Of a DNA stretch of 29,624 nucleotides, positions 1-6,223 are shown piece by piece. A program made the position numbers and the translations under genes. The number at the start of each line of letters is the position of its first letter. Position 1 is the stretch's first letter. The stretch is from Chthoniobacterales bacterium (GTDB taxonomy: Bacteria > Verrucomicrobiota > Verrucomicrobiia > Chthoniobacterales > UBA10450), in the NCBI GenBank assembly GCA_013697365.1, contig JACCXA010000066.1, positions 1 through 29,624 on the forward strand, written 5' to 3'. The notes under the pieces are model-generated. The model ran no database searches. It was not told the DNA's origin and worked only from the letters and a program-made list of their open reading frames with translations.

Positions 1-101
1 TCGCATGCGGTTATGAAGGCGTGGGGCGCCTTTGGAAAGTAGAGGACATCGCGTTTCGCGCGGAGTTCCTGCTCGCGCGCCAGGATAATTTGATCGCGTG
101 A
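1..101 (+). CDS. coaC: Phosphopantothenoylcysteine decarboxylase (CoaC), C-terminal fragment
   Basis: Partial gene; the start lies before the window. Reading in frame from base 3 gives a tail of 32 residues ending at TGA 99-101. It opens with ACGYEGVGRL, which fits the substrate-recognition clamp of the flavin-dependent decarboxylase (family pattern A-C-G-x-x-G-x-G-R, with the conserved Cys). The family decarboxylates 4'-phosphopantothenoylcysteine in coenzyme A synthesis. The stop overlaps the GTG start of the next gene (GTGA), which is CoaB, so decarboxylase and synthetase are separate, translationally coupled proteins here rather than one CoaBC fusion. The call rests on a short tail plus the neighbour; I cannot see the flavin-binding part. 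Confidence 0.72.
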   Translation, partial: ACGYEGVGRLWKVEDIAFRAEFLLARQDNLIA

Positions 102-751
102 GAATCGTCGTCACCGCGGGACCATCACGCGAGCCGATCGATCCAGTTCGCTTCATCAGCAATCGCTCCTCGGGCAAAATGGGCTACGCGCTCGCGGAAG
201 CCGCCCTCGAGTTTGGTCATGACGTCACACTCATCTCGGGACCGGTCGCGCTTCCCGTTCCGGAAGGGGCGCGTCTTGTGAAGATTGTCAGCGCGGATGA
301 ACTCTTCGAAGCCGTGCATCAACATGTGCGTCAATGCGACGCGTTCGTAATGTGCGCTGCGGTTTCAGATTACAAACCTCTCAACGCCGCGCCGCGCAAA
401 ATGGCAAAGCAACTCGGCGACTGGAAGCTGCCGTTAACTCCCACGCGCGATATCCTCGCGTCTCTGCCGCAGGCCGATCGTGAGTACCTCGTCGTCGGTT
501 TCGCCGCAGAAACGCACGATGTCGCAGTTAGTGCGCGAAAGAAACTACACGCGAAAAATTGCGATGTCATCATCGCGAATGACGTTAGCGGAAGCGATGT
601 CGGAATGGAATGCGATGACAACGAAGTCATAGTTTTCTTCCGCGAGGGCGGAGAAAAACAGATTCCGCGCGCGCGAAAAAAAGTGATCGCGCGCGAAATA
701 ATGAAAATAGTTTTCGAGTTATATGAAAAACGTTTGACAAAAAAATCGTGA
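98..751 (+). CDS. coaB: Phosphopantothenate-cysteine ligase (CoaB)
   Basis: 217 residues, GTG start overlapping the coaC stop. The family joins 4'-phosphopantothenate to cysteine using CTP (bacterial type) in coenzyme A synthesis in the cytoplasm. Visible landmarks: N-terminal nucleotide-binding start VVTAGPSREPID, the SNRSSGKMG segment (residues 21-29), AAVSDY (87-92), a PRKMAK stretch (99-104) where the family has its KxKK-like lysines, and IANDVS (159-164). The length matches the CoaB half of a CoaBC fusion (about 220 residues). It is the second gene of a coaC-coaB pair. A TTGACA-like element sits at its 3' end, so the next gene may have its own promoter. Confidence 0.93.
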   Translation: MRIVVTAGPSREPIDPVRFISNRSSGKMGYALAEAALEFGHDVTLISGPVALPVPEGARLVKIVSADELFEAVHQHVRQCDAFVMCAAVSDYKPLNAAPRKMAKQLGDWKLPLTPTRDILASLPQADREYLVVGFAAETHDVAVSARKKLHAKNCDVIIANDVSGSDVGMECDDNEVIVFFREGGEKQIPRARKKVIAREIMKIVFELYEKRLTKKS

Positions 752-761
752 TGCTTAGTGA
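734..761 (+). promoter_or_regulatory. Possible sigma-70 promoter for the small basic peptide gene
   Basis: A perfect TTGACA (734-739) lies in the last codons of coaB. With a 16-nt spacer the -10 position holds TAGTGA (756-761), a poor match to TATAAT. The -35 is good and the -10 weak, so this is tentative. It would start transcription close to the inverted repeat that follows. Confidence 0.25.
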
Positions 762-767
762 CTCGGT

Positions 768-797
768 GTTGTGAACTTATTCACACCTGTTCACAAC
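768..797. promoter_or_regulatory. Inverted repeat with three TTCACA-type motifs (possible operator or DnaA-like boxes)
   Basis: GTTGTGAAC (768-776) is repeated in perfect inverted form as GTTCACAAC (789-797), 12 nt apart. Between the arms, TTATTCACA (777-785) fits the DnaA-box consensus TTATNCACA. Thus three TTCACA/TGTGAA hexamers sit within 30 bases, just upstream of the Lys-rich peptide gene. It could be an operator, a 5'-UTR hairpin or a small DnaA-binding cluster; the sequence alone does not decide. Confidence 0.45.
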
Positions 798-831
798 CAC
801 CGCACCTGCGGATTGAAAGGGGGGATACTCC

Positions 832-918
832 ATGCCAGCAAAGAAAAAAGCAGCGGCTAAGAAAGCGCCTGCTAAGAAAAAAGCAGCAGCCAAAAAGTCC
901 GGCGGCAAGAAGCGCTAA
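832..918 (+). CDS. 28-residue Lys/Ala-rich basic peptide (histone-H1-tail-like)
   Basis: ATG 832 to TAA 918 encodes 28 residues, almost entirely Lys, Ala and a few Pro/Gly. It has two related AKKKAAAKK-type blocks and a C-terminal SGGKKR. A purine-rich GAAAGGGGGG element ends about 10 nt before the ATG and can act as ribosome binding site. A strong intrinsic terminator follows at 974-1010, so the unit looks like a self-contained monocistronic gene. The composition resembles bacterial histone-H1-like and AlgP-like tails, which bind DNA or other polyanions; a role in nucleoid or RNA binding is inference. The RBS, stop and terminator make a real gene more likely than a chance frame. Confidence 0.68.
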   Translation: MPAKKKAAAKKAPAKKKAAAKKSGGKKR

Positions 919-973
919 CGGCGCTGTTCTCACAGAAGAACCACCCTTTTCGTTCTTCTAAACGAAACTTAAC

Positions 974-1010
974 CCGGGAGGAGAATTCATTTTCTCCTCC
1001 CGGTTTTTTT
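974..1010 (+). terminator. Strong intrinsic terminator
   Basis: A perfect 12-bp GC-rich stem (CCGGGAGGAGAA 974-985 with its complement 992-1003), a 6-nt loop, then seven T residues (1004-1010). It ends the small basic peptide transcript. The rest of 919-1138 shows no gene and no clear promoter. Confidence 0.93.
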
Positions 1011-1138
1011 CTCGCGGGCACTTCTGCCCTCTTCGATTTCCCGTCGCGTCGTTTTCTATTTCCTTGTCTGCACCGACTTCCAGTTGGAGTTCGAAAAACA
1101 TTTCGCGGCGAAGCGTCACCGCCTGTAGTTCTCTCCGC

Positions 1139-1921
1139 ATGACGCCATATCTCGATGCTGCGATCCGCGCCGCGCGGGCCGCAGGCCAATCGCTGCGCCA
1201 GAATTTCGAACAGCCCTTGCGCGTCAATTCACGCGAAGCGCACGACATCAAACTCGAGATTGATGTCCAGACGCAGGATCTGATTACAAATCTTTTGCTG
1301 CGGGAATTCCCGCAGCACGCGCTCTACGGCGAGGAAGGGATCGTGGGCGATCAAAGCGCGGAATATCAGTGGGTCGTCGATCCGATCGACGGGACCGTGA
1401 ATTACTACTACGGCATTCCGCATTTCTGCGTCTCGATCGCGCTGCGCCAGGATGCGGAAGTGATCGCCGGTGTGATCTATGACCCGACGCGCGACGAGTT
1501 GTGGGCTGGGCAGAAAGGGGCACCGCCAACGTTGAACGGCAAACCGTTTTGCGTCAGTGCTCGCACGGAGTTGAGTGAGGCCGTGCTCTCCGTGGGGTTT
1601 TCGAAGACTGGCGACACGATTTCCGCCGCACTTCCCTTGCTCCAGGATTTGGTGCACCGGGCGCGGAAATGCCGTCTGATGGGGAGCGCCGCGCTCGACA
1701 TGGCCTACGTGGCGTGCGGGCGGCTTGATGCCTACATCGAGCAGGGCATCAGTCTCTGGGACGTGGCCGCCGGACTGATTCTCATCGAGACAGCCGGCGG
1801 CAAAGTCGACCTGCGGGCGCGGATCGACAACAAAGACAAATACAGCATTGTCGCGTCGAACGGTGTGCTCGACCTCGGCCGGATCCGCATGGGCCCGGGA
1901 GCCGGCGGTGACAGACAATGA
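1139..1921 (+). CDS. suhB: Inositol-monophosphatase family phosphatase (SuhB-like)
   Basis: 260 residues from ATG 1139. This start is preferred over an upstream in-frame ATG at 1064 because homology to the family begins at MTPYLDAAIRAA. The family hydrolyses inositol monophosphate or related sugar phosphates with Mg2+. Metal ligands are visible: GEE (64-66), motif A DPIDGT (81-86), and motif B WDVAAG (207-212, with D208). The length is typical (about 260). The stop overlaps the ispF start (ATGA, 1918-1921), showing translational coupling and the first gene of a four-gene run to 4518. The exact substrate cannot be told; histidinol-phosphatase or CysQ-like activity is possible but less likely. 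No strong RBS is seen. Confidence 0.88.
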   Translation: MTPYLDAAIRAARAAGQSLRQNFEQPLRVNSREAHDIKLEIDVQTQDLITNLLLREFPQHALYGEEGIVGDQSAEYQWVVDPIDGTVNYYYGIPHFCVSIALRQDAEVIAGVIYDPTRDELWAGQKGAPPTLNGKPFCVSARTELSEAVLSVGFSKTGDTISAALPLLQDLVHRARKCRLMGSAALDMAYVACGRLDAYIEQGISLWDVAAGLILIETAGGKVDLRARIDNKDKYSIVASNGVLDLGRIRMGPGAGGDRQ

Positions 1922-2394
1922 CGCGGTCCGGAATTGGTTACGATGCGCACCGGCTCGTGGCAGGGCGGGCGCTGATTCTCGGCGGCGTGCAAATTCCCCA
2001 CTCGTTAGGCTTGGATGGACACTCTGATGCCGACGTCCTTTGTCATGCGATAGCCGATGCTCTGCTCGGCGCGATCGGAGAAAACGATATCGGCCATCAC
2101 TTCCCGAACACCGATGAAGGAATTCGCGGGATCAGCAGCCTGGCGATCCTCGCGCGCGTGCGGCAGATTCTGGTCGAGAAGGAAGCGCGCGTGGTTAACG
2201 TAGATGCAACCCTGATCGCGGAAGCGCCCAAAATTGGGCCGCACCTTCCGGCGATGCGCGCCGCGATTTCCTCCGCGCTGCAATTGCCGGTAGATCGCAT
2301 CAGCATCAAAGCGACCACGAACGAAGGGCTGGGCACGATCGGGCGCAGCGAAGGGATGGCCGCCATGGCGGTCGCGAGCGTGGAGCAGAACTGA
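1918..2394 (+). CDS. ispF: 2-C-methyl-D-erythritol 2,4-cyclodiphosphate synthase (IspF)
   Basis: 158 residues, the usual length. IspF converts CDP-ME 2-phosphate to MEcPP with release of CMP in the non-mevalonate isoprenoid pathway; the enzyme is a trimer. The divalent-metal ligands are in place: DAH near the N-terminus (D9, H11) and a third His at 43 after HSDADV. The C-terminal ATTNEGLGTIGRSEG segment (CMP-binding region) is intact. The start overlaps the upstream phosphatase stop by 4 nt. cysS follows after 9 nt. Another pathway gene, dxs, lies about 11 kb downstream in the window. Confidence 0.97.
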   Translation: MTRSGIGYDAHRLVAGRALILGGVQIPHSLGLDGHSDADVLCHAIADALLGAIGENDIGHHFPNTDEGIRGISSLAILARVRQILVEKEARVVNVDATLIAEAPKIGPHLPAMRAAISSALQLPVDRISIKATTNEGLGTIGRSEGMAAMAVASVEQN

Positions 2395-2403
2395 CGTCAA
2401 TAG

Positions 2404-3825
2404 ATGGCTCTCCGCTTCTTCAACACCTACACGCGGCAAGTCGAGGAGTTTGCGCCGCTCGATGCTGCTGGCCGGACGGTCAAGATGTATACGTGCGGAC
2501 CGACGGTTTACGATCACGCGCACATCGGCAATTTCCGAGCCTATCTCTTTGAAGATCTGCTCCAGCGGCATCTCGAGCTACGCAATTACACTGTGCAGCG
2601 GGTCATGAATCTGACCGACGTGGACGACAAGACCATTCGCGGTTGCCAGACCGCGGGTATGCCGCTCGCGGACTTCACGGCGCCATTCAAGAGAGCTTTT
2701 TTCGCCGACCTCGAGACGCTCCGCATCAAGCGAGCGGACTACTTTCCGGAAGCAACGGATCAACGTCACATTGACGTCATGATCGATATGATCGGGACTC
2801 TGATCGCGCGTAACCTCGCTTATCAGGCTGACGACAAGTCGGTTTATTTTCGGATCAAGGCGTTCCCTGATTACGGCAAGCTGGCGCATTTTAACCTGGA
2901 CGAACTTCAATCGACGGGTCGGAACAGGAACGACGAATACGAAAAGGAAAGTGTGGGCGACTTTGCGCTTTGGAAAGCGTGGGATGAAGTCGATGGCGAT
3001 GTTCGTTGGGAAAGTCCGTGGGGATCGGGCCGGCCCGGTTGGCACATCGAGTGCAGCGCAATGGCCACGGAGATCCTGGGACCGCGGCTCGATATCCATT
3101 GCGGCGGCATCGATAATATTTTCCCGCATCACGAGGCCGAGATCGCGCAGACGGAAGGCGTGACCGGAAAGCAATTCGTGCGTTACTGGCTGCACTGCGC
3201 CCATCTGCTTGTCGATAGCCAGAAGATGTCGAAGTCGCTGGGCAACTTTCACACGCTGCGCGATGTGCTGGCGAAGGGTTATAGCGGACGCGAGACTCGT
3301 TATGCGTTGCTCCGCGTGCATTACCGGGCGCAACTGAACTTCACCTGGGAAGGGATGGAGGAAGCGCGTGTGGCGCTGGCCCGGATTGATAGCTGGTTGG
3401 AACGTTTGCGCGTGAGGGCGGCGGAAGAAGAAAACATCGAACATCCAACATCGAACATCCAACCTCGAAGAGGGGAGGCGTTCTTCGATGCTTTGGATGA
3501 TGATCTGAATATCTCCGCGGCACTCGGCGCGCTCTTCGATATCATTCGTGAGACCAATCGTGCGCTCGATGAAGGAACGCTCTCTTCAACCGCTGCGGGC
3601 GCCTGGCTCGATTGGTGGAAGCGGGTCGACAGTGTCCTGGCGTTGACTGCTGCTGCAGCCGAACTGCCTGCGGAAATTGCTGAACTGACTGCAGCGCGTG
3701 TGCGAGCCCGGCTCGCGCAGGACTGGCGGAAGAGTGACGACATGCGCGATCAACTGGCGGCGCTAGGCTGGGAAGTGCGCGACACGAAGGACGGCCAGAA
3801 AATCACAAGGCGCAGCGGAGCTTGA
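2404..3825 (+). CDS. cysS: Cysteinyl-tRNA synthetase with a heptamer-repeat-encoded linker
   Basis: 473 residues, a class I synthetase that charges tRNA-Cys. The HIGH-type motif is HIGN (in YDHAHIGNFR), the KMSKS loop is KMSKSLGN, and the Zn2+ ligands include the Cys of YTCGPTVYD, the Cys of HIECSAMA and the HH of FPHHEAE. The C-terminal DALR-like domain follows (DALDDDLNISAALG). Between the catalytic part and that domain, residues 344-355 (NIEHPTSNIQPR) are encoded by a 7-bp tandem repeat, which looks acquired and lies in a linker that varies in the family. The frame is kept, so the enzyme is probably active. It is the third gene of the 1139-4518 run; the next gene starts 3 nt after its stop. 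Confidence 0.96.
   Translation: MALRFFNTYTRQVEEFAPLDAAGRTVKMYTCGPTVYDHAHIGNFRAYLFEDLLQRHLELRNYTVQRVMNLTDVDDKTIRGCQTAGMPLADFTAPFKRAFFADLETLRIKRADYFPEATDQRHIDVMIDMIGTLIARNLAYQADDKSVYFRIKAFPDYGKLAHFNLDELQSTGRNRNDEYEKESVGDFALWKAWDEVDGDVRWESPWGSGRPGWHIECSAMATEILGPRLDIHCGGIDNIFPHHEAEIAQTEGVTGKQFVRYWLHCAHLLVDSQKMSKSLGNFHTLRDVLAKGYSGRETRYALLRVHYRAQLNFTWEGMEEARVALARIDSWLERLRVRAAEEENIEHPTSNIQPRRGEAFFDALDDDLNISAALGALFDIIRETNRALDEGTLSSTAAGAWLDWWKRVDSVLALTAAAAELPAEIAELTAARVRARLAQDWRKSDDMRDQLAALGWEVRDTKDGQKITRRSGA
3433..3467 (+). repeat. Five tandem 7-bp units (AACATCS) inside cysS
   Basis: Units in order: AACATCG, AACATCC, AACATCG, AACATCC, AACCTCG. Because 21 bases make seven codons, the array stays open and is translated as NIEHPTSNIQPR. 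From general knowledge, peptides such as NIEHPTSNIQ and, on the other strand, SMFDVRCWMFDV recur in unrelated Verrucomicrobia proteins, suggesting a dispersed heptamer element. Only this copy is clear in the window. Confidence 0.85.
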
Positions 3826-3828
3826 GCG

Positions 3829-4518
3829 ATGTTTTCGTCCGATGAATTCCTGACGCTTGGGCATACGGCGCATCCAAAGCTGTTCGAAAACCAGAAGTAT
3901 GTCTGGGACGCGCTCAAGCAGATCGCAAGTTATCTGCAATTCCGCCTCAAGCCTGCCGTCCTCGGCGAACTGGTCGGGAAACCTTTCATCAGCAACGCCG
4001 TTTTTGTTGGCCAGGGCACGGTCGTCGAACAGGGAGCGTTCCTGAAAGGGCCTGCCTGGATTGGGGAAAACTGTCAGATCCGCAGTGGCTGCTATGTCCG
4101 GGAAAACGTCATCGTCGGCGACGGCGTGGTTATGGGGAACTCCTGCGAGTTCAAAAACTGTATCCTCTTTGATGAAGCCCAGGTTCCTCACTTCAATTAC
4201 GTGGGCGACTCCGTCCTGGGTTACAAAGCGCACCTTGGCGCCGGCGTCATTCTTTCCAACGTAAAGCTGGATCATCGCGAAATTCACGTGACCGCGACCG
4301 ATGGAAATATTGCGACGGGCTTGAAGAAGTTCGGCGCGATCGTGGGCGACCGAACGGAAATAGGTTGCAACGCGGTGATCAATCCGGGTTCCGTGCTCGG
4401 GCGCGACTGCATCGTTTATCCGGGTGCGAACTTCCGCGGCGTTCTTCCCGCCTCGAGCATCGTGAAGATTCGCCAGAACGTGCAGGTGCTGACTCGACGG
4501 GATTCCGTCGCCGAGTAG
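3829..4518 (+). CDS. Left-handed beta-helix (hexapeptide) acyltransferase, GlmU C-terminal-like
   Basis: 229 residues with repeated hexapeptide turns of the left-handed parallel beta-helix type (for example AWIGEN, ENVIVGDGVVMG, AHLGAGVILSN, TEIGCNAVINPGSVLG). The segment VPHFNYVGDSVLG (119-131) aligns with the GlmU acetyltransferase region, where a catalytic His precedes x-x-Y-x-G-D; H121 is the likely equivalent. There is no N-terminal uridylyltransferase domain: the first 55 residues are a short helical region. The likely role is acetyl or acyl transfer to an amino sugar or sugar nucleotide for cell-envelope precursors; the substrate is not determined. It sits 3 nt behind cysS and ends convergently with the TPR gene, 13 nt away. 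Confidence 0.82.
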   Translation: MFSSDEFLTLGHTAHPKLFENQKYVWDALKQIASYLQFRLKPAVLGELVGKPFISNAVFVGQGTVVEQGAFLKGPAWIGENCQIRSGCYVRENVIVGDGVVMGNSCEFKNCILFDEAQVPHFNYVGDSVLGYKAHLGAGVILSNVKLDHREIHVTATDGNIATGLKKFGAIVGDRTEIGCNAVINPGSVLGRDCIVYPGANFRGVLPASSIVKIRQNVQVLTRRDSVAE

Positions 4519-4531
4519 CGCGGCCGCTTCG

Positions 4532-5191
4532 CTAGTCGTAAAAGAGTGGCGGTTTTTTCTTGAGCCAACCGCAGTCGAAAAGAGGGCGTGCGAACCAGGC
4601 GGTGCGATTTGCAGGATGAATTTCTTCGGCGCGTGCGATCCATTTTTCGGCATCACGTTTCGCGTCGTGCGCAAAGGACCAGGCCGCCTGCGCATAGTAG
4701 TAGGCGGCGCTTTCGGTCGGGAACCTGATCGCATTCAGCGCAAGTTGCGCCCCGGGATCGTCTTTCGCGCCGAGGAAGGTCATGAGCACGCCAAACCTGA
4801 GCCGCTCATTTGACACGAGATTAACCGTCTCCTTGGTCGCGGCCTGGTAGGCGGCGCGTGCGTCGTCCCATTTCCCCTGCCGGAGAAGCGCATTGGCAAG
4901 ATGGACTCTAGTCGAATCGGACGCCTCTTTCGCGTTCGCCGCGGCGAAAGCTCGGACGGCGTCGTCTAATTTTTCCTGCTCGACTAAAATACAACCGCGC
5001 AGATCAAGCGAAGGTGCAGTCGGCTCTCCCCCCTGCTCGGCATCTTCCAGCGCTTTGAGCGCTGTCTCGAGCCGGCCCTGCTTAAACTCCTGCCTGGCGC
5101 GCTCCAACGCGCTCGCAGCGAGGTTCTGCGCCGGCGAGGTCAGTGCCCCAATCGCAAGGCAAAGCAGAATCACCGCGAATACCCGCATCAT
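4532..5191 (-). CDS. Secreted TPR-repeat protein
   Basis: 219 residues from the ATG at 5191 (a second ATG follows directly at 5188). The frame stays open upstream, but that extension runs through the tRNA-Ser gene and is not coding. The N-terminus MMRVFAVILLCLAIGALTS is a signal peptide. TPR-like helical hairpins follow: a unit at ERARQEFKQGRLETALKALE, another at LVEQEKLDDAVRAFAAAN and a third at NALLRQGKWDDARAAYQAA. The C-terminal part is also helical and ends KKKPPLFYD. It is probably a periplasmic scaffold; no enzymatic motif is seen and the function is unknown. It lies downstream of tRNA-Ser and hemQ on the same strand. Confidence 0.82.
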   Translation of the reverse strand: MMRVFAVILLCLAIGALTSPAQNLAASALERARQEFKQGRLETALKALEDAEQGGEPTAPSLDLRGCILVEQEKLDDAVRAFAAANAKEASDSTRVHLANALLRQGKWDDARAAYQAATKETVNLVSNERLRFGVLMTFLGAKDDPGAQLALNAIRFPTESAAYYYAQAAWSFAHDAKRDAEKWIARAEEIHPANRTAWFARPLFDCGWLKKKPPLFYD

Positions 5192-5223
5192 GAGAGGTGC
5201 AATTTTCCTGCGGGGCAGCGGCA

Positions 5224-5308
5224 CGGATGGGCAGGGATTCGAACCCTGGTTGCCTTGCGGCAAACACGCTTTCCAGGCGTGCGCATTAGACCACTCTGCC
5301 ACCCATCC
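5224..5308 (-). tRNA. tRNA-Ser (anticodon GGA)
   Basis: On the minus strand the 7-bp acceptor stem GGATGGG/CCCATCC closes the molecule, with discriminator G as expected for serine. The anticodon arm is CACGC-CTGGAAA-GCGTG, giving anticodon GGA. A class II long variable arm (TTGCC GCAA GGCAA) and a T-arm CAGGG-TTCGAAT-CCCTG are present. CCA is not encoded. The gene begins 14 nt after the hemQ stop and precedes the TPR gene, so it may be processed from a mixed transcript. Confidence 0.96.
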
Positions 5309-5322
5309 TTTCGAGGCGCAGA

Positions 5323-6144
5323 TCAAAGCTGCAGGCGCCGGAACAACTCGTCGAGCGGCAGTTGTAGCGCGATGTAAAATTCTCCAAAGTCCGCATACTC
5401 CGCGCTGACCGGGTCGAAGCGCATTTGGTAGACGATCGATTTGATCTGAAAGGTATCGCGCGCGAAAAGCGTCACGCCCCACTCCGCATCGTCGAGGCCC
5501 GACGAGCCAGTAATCAACTGCTTCACCTTGCCGGCGAATTGCCGTCCGACGGCGCCGTGGCCGAGCATCAGTTTCCGTCGCTCTTCAAATGGGAGCGTGT
5601 ACCAATTGCGCTGCTCACCGCGCCGCTTGCTCATGTTATAAAAACAAACCACCGGCCAATCAGGCAGGGTCGGGTTCACGCGCTCCTGGCGGTAATGCTT
5701 CATGCGCTCGTCAAATGCGGCTATCGCCTTCTCGAATTCCGCTGATCCATGTTCGACGTTCTGTTCCCGTTCCAGAATCCCGGCGTACTCGTCCATGGAG
5801 GTGCGGTATTCGCTCTCTTCTGTCAGCGACAGATAGCTGTAAACCGGAACGAGCACGTCCGGGCCGAGCGCGAGACTAAGCTGCTTCTCGATTCGATTGG
5901 CGACGTGCAAATCGGGCGTGATCAAGATGAAGGCGAGGTCGGCTTTCGGCGTTACAACACTGAGCGTGAGGAGCTGCGTGCTCTCCAGCGCGCGCACTTC
6001 CTGCACGAGTGAAGCAAGCCGCGTCTTAGCTGCGATCTGCTCTTCCGGAGTGAGTAATTGCCATTGGCCAAACTCGATGTGGTAGAACAAATGGAGGCAG
6101 TGCCAGCCCTGTTCGGGAATCAACGCGCCGTTCGTTTCCGTCAT
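5323..6144 (-). CDS. hemQ: Coproheme decarboxylase (HemQ/ChdC, chlorite-dismutase family)
   Basis: 273 residues. HemQ converts iron-coproporphyrin III to heme b in the coproporphyrin-dependent pathway. The C-terminal half carries the hallmarks: FYNMSKRR (168-175) with Y169 as the likely radical-forming Tyr, NWYTLPFEERRKLMLGHG (180-197) with H196 as proximal heme ligand, then GSSGLDDAEWGVTLFARD and YQMRFDPVSAEYADFGEF. The length fits the HemQ type rather than the short true chlorite dismutases, and the context has no perchlorate genes. No other heme gene is in the window. Transcription runs on towards tRNA-Ser. Confidence 0.94.
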   Translation of the reverse strand: MTETNGALIPEQGWHCLHLFYHIEFGQWQLLTPEEQIAAKTRLASLVQEVRALESTQLLTLSVVTPKADLAFILITPDLHVANRIEKQLSLALGPDVLVPVYSYLSLTEESEYRTSMDEYAGILEREQNVEHGSAEFEKAIAAFDERMKHYRQERVNPTLPDWPVVCFYNMSKRRGEQRNWYTLPFEERRKLMLGHGAVGRQFAGKVKQLITGSSGLDDAEWGVTLFARDTFQIKSIVYQMRFDPVSAEYADFGEFYIALQLPLDELFRRLQL

Positions 6145-6223
6145 CGCGGGAAAGTGTCGGCAGCGTGCCGAAGGGGGTCAAGCGATGTAAGGACGGAGGG
6201 GAAGCCCTGCAGACTCTACAGAA

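Noticed and set aside
758..961. 67-residue plus-strand frame over the basic peptide gene
   Set aside because: It lacks a usable RBS and overlaps the inverted repeat; the shorter frame in another phase has a strong RBS and fits the terminator.
2578..3462. 294-residue minus-strand frame opposite cysS, starting MDVRCWMFDV
   Set aside because: Its start is only the complement of the heptamer repeat; the rest is antisense to conserved synthetase motifs.
3763..4734. 323-residue minus-strand frame opposite the hexapeptide acyltransferase
   Set aside because: It spans two real genes on different strands and shows no domain.
5192..5482. Upstream extension of the minus-strand TPR gene
   Set aside because: The frame is open but runs through the tRNA-Ser gene and the 3' end of hemQ; a signal peptide begins at the ATG of 5191, so the extension is not coding.
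5747..5760. AACGTCG-AACATGG heptamer-like pair in hemQ (minus strand)
   Set aside because: Only two imperfect units, and the protein there (NVEHGS) fits a normal hemQ linker; chance similarity to the cysS repeat is likely.
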